A stretch of DNA of 38,857 nt from positions 1-38,857 of the forward strand of contig JAQIDA010000318.1 in assembly GCA_027858275.1 (NCBI GenBank), written 5' to 3'. Below the pieces are notes generated by a model. That model was not told the DNA's origin and ran no database searches. It was given only the letters and a program-made list of their open reading frames with translations. This DNA is from Candidatus Kapaibacterium sp. Lineage in GTDB: Bacteria > Bacteroidota > Ignavibacteria > Kapaibacteriales > UBA2268. Below are positions 1 through 7,189 of this stretch, in pieces. Within the stretch, counting starts at the first letter, position 1; every line of letters begins with the position of its first letter. The translations under genes and the position numbers were made by a program.

Positions 1-15
1 ATATAATTGTTATTA

Positions 16-534
16 TTATTTATCTTTCTTGTTCATCTGATCATACTTCTCATTCAATCTCGTCACCATTGTCTCGTTGCGTCTGCGAACTTCGTTTGCC
101 TTGATTTCCCAAATTCTGCCTTTTAGCTCACAATAGATATTGAAAGCGGAAAATGCCATCGCGTCAATTCTTTGGAAAACCCCGATCATTTCGCAGAAGT
201 CAATTTCGTTGTCGGCTTTGTAGCTTTTTGTGATTATCAGCTTCAGATCGAAAATGAATGAAAGCGCTTGTGAAGGAGTGAAATCCTGTACTGCGCGCAC
301 TTGGATGATTTTTCTGAGCGGTTCGTCATAAGTTTTTGTCGATTGGCGTTCGACAACTGCTTCAAAAATCTGAGGTATCGCTTCGGAATAGATGAATCCC
401 ATCGGATTGGCAAACTGTTCTTTTTCGCCGAGAATAAATTTGCTGCCGTCGGTTGAGTACTGACCGGTTAGCATTTTAAGCCATTTGTCAGCTAAATCGG
501 CTTTATTCTTTTGAAGAAATGCTCTAACTCTCAT
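16..534 (-). CDS. RsbRD N-terminal domain protein (stand-alone)
   Basis: This 172-residue soluble protein is almost entirely one helical domain. It resembles the RsbRD N-terminal domain, the non-heme globin-like sensory half of RsbT co-antagonist proteins. The supporting pattern is KWL near residue 17, EKEQFANPMG around residue 37, and IIQVRAVQDFTPSQALSFIF around residues 75-95, which is the most conserved block of this family as I know it. There is no STAS domain, so it is not a complete stressosome subunit. No signal peptide or membrane segment is visible, so it should be cytoplasmic. The start has an AGGATT ribosome-binding-like sequence about 8 bases upstream. Stand-alone versions of this domain occur next to redox complexes in sulfate reducers (established knowledge), but no such genes are visible here. 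Family assignment is fairly confident; function is unknown. The downstream neighbour lies outside the window. Confidence 0.72.
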   Translation of the reverse strand: MRVRAFLQKNKADLADKWLKMLTGQYSTDGSKFILGEKEQFANPMGFIYSEAIPQIFEAVVERQSTKTYDEPLRKIIQVRAVQDFTPSQALSFIFDLKLIITKSYKADNEIDFCEMIGVFQRIDAMAFSAFNIYCELKGRIWEIKANEVRRRNETMVTRLNEKYDQMNKKDK

Positions 535-983
535 ATTTTCTAATCCTGTTAAGTCAACACTAATAATAGTTCTTAGTTTGTGCTAAGTCATTGTGCGGTA
601 CATATATAAACACAGCTGACCCATGCAAAAAACAATATATTGAAAATTCTCTTTGCTTGTTGGTTTTTTGAGAACAATACCTATTATTTGTAACCTGTGT
701 GTGGTTTGTGGTTGATAAGAGCAAGTTCAAAAGTAAATCTATGAAAACCTAATTGCTTTTATTTAAGTCGGAGGTACTTTGGAGATAATAAAAACAATGA
801 AACCGGCTGTTTGATTTGCTCAATAAATCAGTAGTTCTACTGATTTATTAGTATTTATATTGATTTATTTTCATAATTCATAAGAATAAGGGTTTTATTT
901 TGTATAAATTTTGTATATCTTGTGTTTTATTGTCATTGAAAGTCCAATCATATCTAACAATCAATTATCTATTGAGAGATATA
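535..983. other. Intergenic region between divergent genes
   Basis: About 450 bases separate the divergently transcribed RsbRD-N gene and OmpA-family gene, if the latter starts at the GTG at 984. The stretch is AT-rich and contains a strong palindrome (listed separately at 822-849) and a third copy of its half-site at 861-869. I see no convincing small gene or RNA gene. Promoters for both flanking genes must lie here, but none matches a consensus well enough to place. Confidence 0.6.
822..849. promoter_or_regulatory. 28-bp palindrome, candidate operator
   Basis: Two perfect 13-base arms (AATAAATCAGTAG and CTACTGATTTATT) are separated by only TT. The half-site TGATTTATT occurs at 841 and again at 861, exactly 20 bases apart, which is about two helical turns. 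The site lies 135-162 bases upstream of the likely OmpA-family start. The very short spacer fits a DNA-binding dyad better than an RNA hairpin, and no T-run follows. The identity of any regulator is unknown. Confidence 0.5.
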
Positions 984-2393
984 GTGAAAATCGACAAATT
1001 TAAGAAGACATTCAATATCCCGGCATTATGCCTGTTTATTGCCCTGTTTTGTTTTCTTCCGCTTTCGACTGTTGCTGATGAAGTTGAGGATTCGTTGAGA
1101 CTTGCCGATCTTGAAGTAATTGATTATGATTTCTTTGCTAATAGTGATACGCTAAGCATAAGACGCTTGCCGACTTCATTTTGGTTTGGTGCTTTGTTCG
1201 GAACAAATTGGAGTGTGTTTTACGGCGATATTGAATTGCCTTTGATTGACAACGATCCTGATTTGCTCGGCAGAACAATAGATTTTCGTACCGGTGTTGG
1301 AGACGGAATATTTTTTGGCGCAACGGCTGAATGGTTGCCGCCTCTAAGTGATTGGGGCGGAATTCTTCGCCTTTTCTTCTATGACCGAAAATCCGGTTTG
1401 ACTGATACAGATCCGGAAAATGACGATCAGGAAACCCATTATACATTGGAATCAGAATATTTATATTTAACACTTCAACCGACAGTTCGATATGATATCA
1501 AGAATTTAGGCGGATTTCATTTGTACGGCGGCTTGGATCTTGAACTATTATTGACCTCTGATGTCCGACGAATTAAACATTTTAAAAACACTGCTGCTAT
1601 TACTTGGGAAACCCTGCAAACGGTTAAGCCGACCAGTTTTAGATTCGGCGCGAATTTTGGGGTTGGTTATGACATATACTCCTTGGACGCACAACATAGT
1701 ATGAGAGTTTTCCTTACTCCTTTTGTTAGTGTTCATACAGGCACTAATGTGTTTTCACATGAAATATTCGGTCGAACCTCTGATCGCAATACAATTTATC
1801 TTCGTACGGGATTCGCGTTGCGTTTTACAAACGACATTGCTAAATATGACACATTGAAATTCAACCCGAGTTATGTTGTCCCTCCGGAAAAACAATCGGT
1901 TTTAGCGTTCGAAACAGAAGTGGTCTTCCCGAATCCGCCTCCGTTTGAAAAAATACCTACTGAAGAAATTGTCAGGGTGGAACGTCCCGTTCTCGATACA
2001 ATAGAACCATCTGTGAAGTTTGAAGAACCGCCGGAAGAACCGCCGGAAGAACTCGTTGTGATTCCGAACAAGAAGAAGGTCCTGTTTTTTGACAAGACCC
2101 TTGGTACCAGGGATAAAGAATACTTGGACGTTTTAGTTGAATATCTTAGTTCTAACCCCAAACTGAATGTTCGTATTGTCGGCCACTCAGATAACACAGG
2201 AACTTTGGCTCAAAACAAAGATCGATCTGATGTGCGTGCAGAACAAGTTTTCCGCTATTTAGATGAGAAAGGTATTTCTCGCGGCAGATTGTTTAAACGT
2301 GGAGTCGGCTCAATTTATCCTAACGAAACAAACCTTACCGATCAAGGACGTCGGAAAAACAGAAGAGTTGAAGTTATTGTCATCGGCAGATAA
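984..2393 (+). CDS. OmpA-family outer-membrane protein
   Basis: The product has three parts. There is an N-terminal signal peptide (a KIDKFKK charged start, a hydrophobic core, and a likely cut after STVA before DEVED). A region of roughly 250 residues with alternating aromatic and hydrophobic strands is probably a beta-barrel. A Pro/Glu linker (PPEEPPEE) leads to an OmpA C-terminal peptidoglycan-binding domain. The last contains VGHSDNTG, RAEQVFRYL, GVGS and the terminal GRRKNRRVEV signature. The likely role is to anchor the outer membrane to peptidoglycan. The open frame extends to a TTG at 900, but the GTG at 984 gives a textbook signal peptide and about 469 residues, so I chose it. The barrel part is not recognisable as a specific porin. 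It is monocistronic, with a palindrome upstream. Confidence 0.85.
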   Translation: MKIDKFKKTFNIPALCLFIALFCFLPLSTVADEVEDSLRLADLEVIDYDFFANSDTLSIRRLPTSFWFGALFGTNWSVFYGDIELPLIDNDPDLLGRTIDFRTGVGDGIFFGATAEWLPPLSDWGGILRLFFYDRKSGLTDTDPENDDQETHYTLESEYLYLTLQPTVRYDIKNLGGFHLYGGLDLELLLTSDVRRIKHFKNTAAITWETLQTVKPTSFRFGANFGVGYDIYSLDAQHSMRVFLTPFVSVHTGTNVFSHEIFGRTSDRNTIYLRTGFALRFTNDIAKYDTLKFNPSYVVPPEKQSVLAFETEVVFPNPPPFEKIPTEEIVRVERPVLDTIEPSVKFEEPPEEPPEELVVIPNKKKVLFFDKTLGTRDKEYLDVLVEYLSSNPKLNVRIVGHSDNTGTLAQNKDRSDVRAEQVFRYLDEKGISRGRLFKRGVGSIYPNETNLTDQGRRKNRRVEVIVIGR

Positions 2394-2545
2394 CGTTTCT
2401 TTTCCCCAACAGAACTGAATATACTATTATTTTATATCGGTCATTTAATATGGCACGATTATTTCTATGTGTAATAGCGATTGCATAAGAGGCAGAGGCA
2501 AAACCAAAGAGCCGAAAATCTCGAATGCCGGAAAAGATAAATAAA

Positions 2546-2557
2546 ACATATTATAAA
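2546..2557 (+). promoter_or_regulatory. ACATATTATAAA promoter-like 12-mer
   Basis: The exact 12-mer ACATATTATAAA lies 18 bases before the response-regulator start. The same 12-mer occurs at 7166-7177 just before the RsmI-like gene. TATTAT/TATAAA could serve as a -10 element, but I see no good -35 partner here. Placement is tentative. Confidence 0.3.
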
Positions 2558-2574
2558 TATTTCTGGGGAAGCTT

Positions 2575-2961
2575 ATGACTACTAATGAAAACCCGGTATG
2601 CATAATTGAGGACAACTTGATTAACAGAAAAATATTCACTCAAATGTTGAAATATGGCGGTTTCTCGTCAGTTGATTTCCAACAGGGAGCTGATGCAATT
2701 GAGTGGATGAAAGAACATACACCCTCCTGTGTTGTTTTGGATATACTTATGCCGAAACTTAGCGGTGAAGAAATTCTTAAATTAATCAGAGCTCTGCCCG
2801 AAGGTGATAAAATCCCTGTTGTAGCTGTAACTGCCTTAGTCCAAGAAACAGAAGTCAACAAATTTCTACAACAAGGCTTCGACGGATTTATTCCCAAACC
2901 TGCTAATCTGACAACTTTTGCAAACGAAGTCCGCGAGGTAATAGACAAGAAGAAATTATAA
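2575..2961 (+). CDS. Single-domain CheY-like response regulator
   Basis: The 128-residue protein is one receiver domain with no output domain. The phosphorylation residues are all present: acidic pair E12-D13 (IIEDN), phospho-acceptor D56 (VVLDILMP), T86 (AVTAL) and K108 (PKPAN). It should be phosphorylated on D56 and act by protein-protein contact, or as a relay. It lies 73 bases upstream of the CHASE-PAS kinase-like gene in the same orientation, so the two are likely co-transcribed and form a pair. A GGGGAAGC sequence upstream of the ATG is a plausible ribosome-binding site. The family assignment is secure; the pathway it controls is not visible. Confidence 0.93.
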   Translation: MTTNENPVCIIEDNLINRKIFTQMLKYGGFSSVDFQQGADAIEWMKEHTPSCVVLDILMPKLSGEEILKLIRALPEGDKIPVVAVTALVQETEVNKFLQQGFDGFIPKPANLTTFANEVREVIDKKKL

Positions 2962-3034
2962 TTATCTTGTCGGTTTGCTGAATGTAAAAAGTAATATTTA
3001 AATAAAAATATAACGATTAATCTACGGAAAGAAA

Positions 3035-5227
3035 ATGGGAAAGTATAAAGTGGATTCTTCCACAACGAAGAAAATTGCTGATCAGAAAAAAAAGCAACCG
3101 CGCTTCATTATGAAGTTATCAAAAACATATCCTGCTTTTATTATACTGGCGGCATTTATTGCTTTGAGTTTTTTGGTTTGGGATCTTTCTGAAAAGCAGG
3201 TATACTCCGATCGGCAATTGGAATTTGACAAGGCTACAATATCAGTTATGTCCAGATTTGAATTGCAACACCAGACTAATTTGCACATTTTGCACTCAAT
3301 GACGGGTCTGTACGATCAATTAGTTCAAGTAGTACAGGATTATTTCCATCTGTACGGCTCCATACCTACCAAAACATACCCATCGATATATAGCTTAATG
3401 TATGCTCCGATAGTTTCCGGTGACGGACTTGATGAATTCATTTATAATGCCCGTTCAGGCGGTTCTTATGATTACGACGTTTATCCGGTCGGCAAACGAG
3501 ATCTATATATCCCTATTGAAATTGTTGAACCCATGGAACCAAACAAGATAATGAGCGGGTTCGATTTAGGAACAAAACCTTTAATTAAGGCTGCGATTTT
3601 TAAATCTCGAGACAGTAACAAAGTTGTAGCTTCGTCGATTTTTACAATGAGACAACCTGACGTGCTCGGTTTTTATTTGGTCGCGCCGGCCTATAATCTA
3701 AATTCTGATCCAAAAACAAAAGAACCGGATCATACACCCGCGAATTTCAAAGGTGCGGTAATAATGGAAGTTAATTCGGAATTGTTTTTCGAAGGAGCGA
3801 TGGGTACAGGTTTGGTAGGAGACTCAAGCATTATTTGTCAATGTTTTGAGTATACAGATAGTGGCAAGGTTCATTTGTTGTGGGAATCTAAAAACGCCCG
3901 ACAGTTATCACAGGCTTATAATCCGCTTAGCAAAGATATGATATTGGATATATCCGACAGGGCGTTCTTGATTAGATTTTCAACTGTTCCAAGTTTCGGC
4001 GGCGGATTTCAGAACGTTTTACCGATTCTCGCGTTTACAACTTCTTTGATTGTGTCATTTATTGTGTTCGCGTTTTTTATGTCAATCATCACCAGCCGTA
4101 CTCGAGCTATAGAGCTTGCCGAAAGGATAACCAGATCGCAACGCAGAATTGTTGATTCATCAGCTGATATTATTGCTACACTTGATAGTTCAGGGACTTG
4201 GGAGACAATGAATCCGGCATCAACAACAATTTTTGAATTAGAGCCGGCCGATATGATCGGGACAAAAATTGATGATCTGTTCGAAGAAGAGGAAGAAGCG
4301 GAAAAGTTTTATAAAGACATGGCCTCAAAAGGTGATAATCATACCGAACGTGTTACTTATCGGATGAAAACTGCCGGCAAAGATTTGAAGTGGATAAATT
4401 GGAGTTTCAACATATCAAAAGCCGGGCATCAAATCTACTGTATCGGTCGTGATGTGACAATCGAAAAAGCTGTTGAAGAACACGGTATTCTCAGAAACAA
4501 ACAGATCCGACTTTCAGAGCGATTTACTCGTGAATCCAGTGAATTGAAATCTTATTCGATGGCAAATCTTAATCATCAGATCAGGAACTCGCTTACGGGT
4601 ATTCTCGGTTCATTAAATCTTCTCTTGCACAAAGTTTATGATAACGACAGCGAACATGATTCGTATATTAATGATACTATAACAAACTCAGAGGAGTTGC
4701 TAACCTTCGTTTCCTCTGAACTTTTGGAATTTACTTCAGAAAATAAAGCTTATAAAGAATTGGCAATGATCAACGTAGGATCGATGTTCGAAAACGTCAA
4801 GACCGTACTAAAGACAAAATGTCCGAATACTACGATAAATTTCAATATGCCAACGGTTTTAAATGAAACAACAATCCTGGCTGAGAACGAATTGTTCCAC
4901 CATGCTGTCAAAGAAATTATTATGTCAATGGCAGTCGGCTTGAAAGAGTTGAATCTTGATATTTCTGTTGTTGACAATCCACTTGAGGACTTAACTGAAA
5001 TCACAATGGTCAGCAAAGGCAATCCGCTCCTTGCAGAAATGATAAGCATCTACAAAAAATATCGCAATGATTTGGTTAATGCACTAGAGTATGATCAGAA
5101 TGATATTATTCTAAATAATTCAGGAGCTTCTTCGAATATTCACATTTTGCGAGGTACGTTCTCAGTAGAAACTCTTGGCGGCGAGGAAGAAAATATGGTT
5201 CAGATCGCATTACATAACAAACCATAA
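3035..5227 (+). CDS. CHASE-PAS sensor histidine kinase-like protein, degenerate ATPase
   Basis: The 730-residue membrane protein has a transmembrane segment near residues 31-50, a periplasmic CHASE domain (about 75-300, with YAPIVSG, GSYDYDVYP and MSGFDLG blocks), a second transmembrane segment near 328-350, a PAS domain (about 360-480) and a dimerisation/phosphotransfer helix with H514 (NLNHQIRNSLTG). CHASE domains bind small extracellular ligands. The C-terminal 200 residues should be an HATPase domain, but I cannot find the N-box asparagine (KEIIMSMAVG stands in its place), the DxGxG G1 box, or a GxGLGL G2 box. Only the closing strand pair (GTFSVETLGGE) resembles the family. It may therefore lack kinase activity and act as a phosphatase, ligand-gated scaffold or partner of another kinase. 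Its partner is probably the receiver protein just upstream. Confidence 0.82.
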   Translation: MGKYKVDSSTTKKIADQKKKQPRFIMKLSKTYPAFIILAAFIALSFLVWDLSEKQVYSDRQLEFDKATISVMSRFELQHQTNLHILHSMTGLYDQLVQVVQDYFHLYGSIPTKTYPSIYSLMYAPIVSGDGLDEFIYNARSGGSYDYDVYPVGKRDLYIPIEIVEPMEPNKIMSGFDLGTKPLIKAAIFKSRDSNKVVASSIFTMRQPDVLGFYLVAPAYNLNSDPKTKEPDHTPANFKGAVIMEVNSELFFEGAMGTGLVGDSSIICQCFEYTDSGKVHLLWESKNARQLSQAYNPLSKDMILDISDRAFLIRFSTVPSFGGGFQNVLPILAFTTSLIVSFIVFAFFMSIITSRTRAIELAERITRSQRRIVDSSADIIATLDSSGTWETMNPASTTIFELEPADMIGTKIDDLFEEEEEAEKFYKDMASKGDNHTERVTYRMKTAGKDLKWINWSFNISKAGHQIYCIGRDVTIEKAVEEHGILRNKQIRLSERFTRESSELKSYSMANLNHQIRNSLTGILGSLNLLLHKVYDNDSEHDSYINDTITNSEELLTFVSSELLEFTSENKAYKELAMINVGSMFENVKTVLKTKCPNTTINFNMPTVLNETTILAENELFHHAVKEIIMSMAVGLKELNLDISVVDNPLEDLTEITMVSKGNPLLAEMISIYKKYRNDLVNALEYDQNDIILNNSGASSNIHILRGTFSVETLGGEEENMVQIALHNKP

Positions 5228-5258
5228 TTTTTGATTCTATATCGACTTAATTGATTTC

Positions 5259-5296
5259 AAAAAGTCTCTTCTCATTTTTCAGAGAAGAGGCTTTTT
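5259..5296. terminator. Rho-independent terminator between convergent genes
   Basis: The arms AAAAAGTCTCTTCTC and GAGAAGAGGCTTTTT form a 15-bp stem with one G-U pair and an 8-base loop. T-rich sequence follows on the plus strand and A-rich sequence precedes it. The site lies between the convergent sensor-kinase gene and exonuclease gene and could stop transcription from both sides. Confidence 0.88.
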
Positions 5297-5319
5297 ATTG
5301 TTGAGCTGAAATCAATTTG

Positions 5320-6066
5320 TCAGAATTTCAGCAAATCGCGCCATTTGCAGAAGAGATCCCAAGTAGCTTTTACGTCGCGCAGACAGTATTCGGAAATATC
5401 GTTGATTTTGCCGGCAGAGAAGAATTCCGCTACTTTCGATCCGTCGATCCCGCCGCCTTTGGGAGACGGGATGCCGAATGCTCTTGTGTAAAAATCAAAG
5501 TTGAATTTTTTGGTGGCTCCGTAGGTATACGAAGGACTGAAAAAACTCAGTTCATCAATGAGATCTGTATGCAGCATATAATTGAATTTTGTCCCTTGCA
5601 TCAGATTTTTACCGGGACGCATTCCGAGCAAAGCCGAACGAAGCATCACAAAGGGAGCATCGAAATTTCTGCCATTGAAAGATATCAAATGGCAGGGATC
5701 ATATTTAGCGAGAATTTTCCAAAACGCCTCGAACATTTTCTTCTCGTTATACAGGAAGCACTCATCACCTGTAGGGAGGATTACCGTTTCCTGATCGTCG
5801 TCGCCGAAGTTGTTGTCAACAGACAACGCCGCTCTTTTGATCATTTTATATCCGCCTTCGGCTTCGGGATCCGGAGCCATCAATTGCAGACCGATACAGA
5901 CGCACTGAGCAGTCATCGGAGTCAGTGCCATTTCGTTTTTACGTTTTTCTTTTTCTTCATCTGTTTCTTTGCGACGGAGAATATACTCTTGTTGTGATTC
6001 AGAAAAATCGTCCCATTGCATAGGAATTGTTTCGATGTCGAAAGCCAGAAAGTTAATCGGTTTCAT
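5320..6066 (-). CDS. PolB-like 3'-5' exonuclease (DEDDy family)
   Basis: The 248-residue protein matches the stand-alone exonuclease family related to the proofreading domain of family-B DNA polymerases. The metal-binding residues of a DEDDy enzyme are visible: D10 and E12 in the FDIETIP motif (Exo I), D136 in SFNGRNFDAPF (Exo II), and Y227 with D231 in YCLRDVKATWDLF (Exo III, YxxxD). It should remove nucleotides from the 3' ends of DNA or RNA in the cytoplasm. There is no polymerase domain, which is normal for this family. It is a single gene facing the sensor-kinase gene across a shared terminator. The physiological substrate is not known from the sequence. Confidence 0.85.
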   Translation of the reverse strand: MKPINFLAFDIETIPMQWDDFSESQQEYILRRKETDEEKEKRKNEMALTPMTAQCVCIGLQLMAPDPEAEGGYKMIKRAALSVDNNFGDDDQETVILPTGDECFLYNEKKMFEAFWKILAKYDPCHLISFNGRNFDAPFVMLRSALLGMRPGKNLMQGTKFNYMLHTDLIDELSFFSPSYTYGATKKFNFDFYTRAFGIPSPKGGGIDGSKVAEFFSAGKINDISEYCLRDVKATWDLFCKWRDLLKF

Positions 6067-6338
6067 AGAGTCTGCCCCGTGGATTGTATAAAAATCAGAA
6101 TTCTCAATTTCAACAGATCTGTTATTGCCGGTTATTCTAACAAGCGAGATTTTTCAATCGTGACAAACAGTTCTTAGGCCAATATAAGAAAAGGTGCTGA
6201 TATATCCGATTATTTCAGGGAATATTAAATATATTTGTTCTTAGAACGTTTTGAGTCTTTAATAAGGAGAAACGGCTTTATTCGAATTTATTTGTTAATA
6301 TATCGAGAGTTATACTTTTGAGAAACGCATCAGATATC

Positions 6339-7118
6339 ATGATAAAAGAAAATTTCAGGAAAATATACTTATTCGCCGGATTTATTGTTGCGGCATTAAT
6401 TCTCGGAGCCTGCGGTACGGTGGAGAACAAAGAAAATCAGACAGCTGAAACGGTGTTTAGCAAAGCGATGCAGGAATTCAAGGATGAAGATTATTTCGAA
6501 GCTCAGAAGTTATTCGATATGATGCGTCTTCAGTATCCGGCAAGTGATTATGCCGATGACGCTCAGTTTTATCTTGCCGAGACTAATTTCAAAAGAAAAG
6601 AATATATACTCGCTGCGTTTAATTACGGTCAGCTTCGCCGCGTGCATCCCCACAGCCCTTTCTATCAGAGATGTTTGTATCAAACAGCTCAGTGTTATGT
6701 GCAAATGTCTCCTAATTATGAGAGAGAGCAGGACTATACGTTGAAAGCTATCAGAACTCTGACTGAGTATCAAACTCTTTATCCCTCAGACACATCATAC
6801 GCTGAGGCTTCGAAACTGATCGAGACAATGCGTGATAAATTGGCCCACAGAGAATATGCTATTGCCTTATTGTATCTCAAGTTGCACAGTTATCATTCAT
6901 CGGTAATTTACTACGATTCTGTGATAGACAGCTATCCGGATTCTAAATATTTTGAGCTTTCATATTTTGGGAAAATTGATGCGTATTTCACGATGAAAAA
7001 ATATGAAGAAGCTCTCGGAGTGATAGATTTCTATAAAAAACTCTTCCCTAAAGGTAAATTTCTGAATGAAATCAAAGATATTGAAACAGAAATAGCTGCT
7101 GCGCAAAAAGAACAATAA
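6339..7118 (+). CDS. bamD: BamD-like outer-membrane assembly lipoprotein
   Basis: The protein has a lipoprotein signal peptide (lipobox LGAC around residue 26 from the ATG at 6339) followed by about 230 residues of TPR-like helical pairs. These include the typical BamD/YfiO pattern: FKDEDYFEAQKLF, QYPASDYADDAQFYLAE, YILAAFNYGQL, HPHSPF and YPDSKY. BamD is the essential lipoprotein of the BAM complex that inserts beta-barrel proteins into the outer membrane. The length of 259 residues fits. The reading frame also has a TTG at 6318, but the ATG gives a better signal peptide. The next gene follows after 71 bases. Confidence in family is high; a related TPR lipoprotein is the alternative. Confidence 0.85.
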   Translation: MIKENFRKIYLFAGFIVAALILGACGTVENKENQTAETVFSKAMQEFKDEDYFEAQKLFDMMRLQYPASDYADDAQFYLAETNFKRKEYILAAFNYGQLRRVHPHSPFYQRCLYQTAQCYVQMSPNYEREQDYTLKAIRTLTEYQTLYPSDTSYAEASKLIETMRDKLAHREYAIALLYLKLHSYHSSVIYYDSVIDSYPDSKYFELSYFGKIDAYFTMKKYEEALGVIDFYKKLFPKGKFLNEIKDIETEIAAAQKEQ

Positions 7119-7149
7119 AGACTGACAGCCGAAATAAATTAATCTTGTA

Positions 7150-7177
7150 TTGAAACTATCTAATAACATATTATAAA
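7150..7177 (+). promoter_or_regulatory. Candidate sigma-70-type promoter before RsmI-like gene
   Basis: TTGAAA at 7150-7155 and TATAAA at 7172-7177 are 16 bases apart. The -10 part lies within the 12-mer ACATATTATAAA that is also found upstream of the response-regulator gene. Transcription would begin very close to the ATG at 7190, leaving almost no leader. Confidence 0.35.
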
Positions 7178-7189
7178 CACGGAAACAAA

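Noticed and set aside
900..983. N-terminal extension of the OmpA-family protein from the TTG at 900
   Set aside because: It would bury the signal peptide behind 28 extra residues. The GTG at 984 gives a standard exported N-terminus.
5317..5997. 226-codon plus-strand open frame opposite the exonuclease gene
   Set aside because: It is antisense to a gene with complete DEDDy motifs, lacks recognisable domains, and its length follows from codon bias of the real gene.
6237..6247. GTTCTTAGAAC dyad resembling a LexA-like site
   Set aside because: The arms are only 5 bp with a 1-base centre, do not fit the GAAC-N4-GTTC spacing, and no SOS gene is adjacent.
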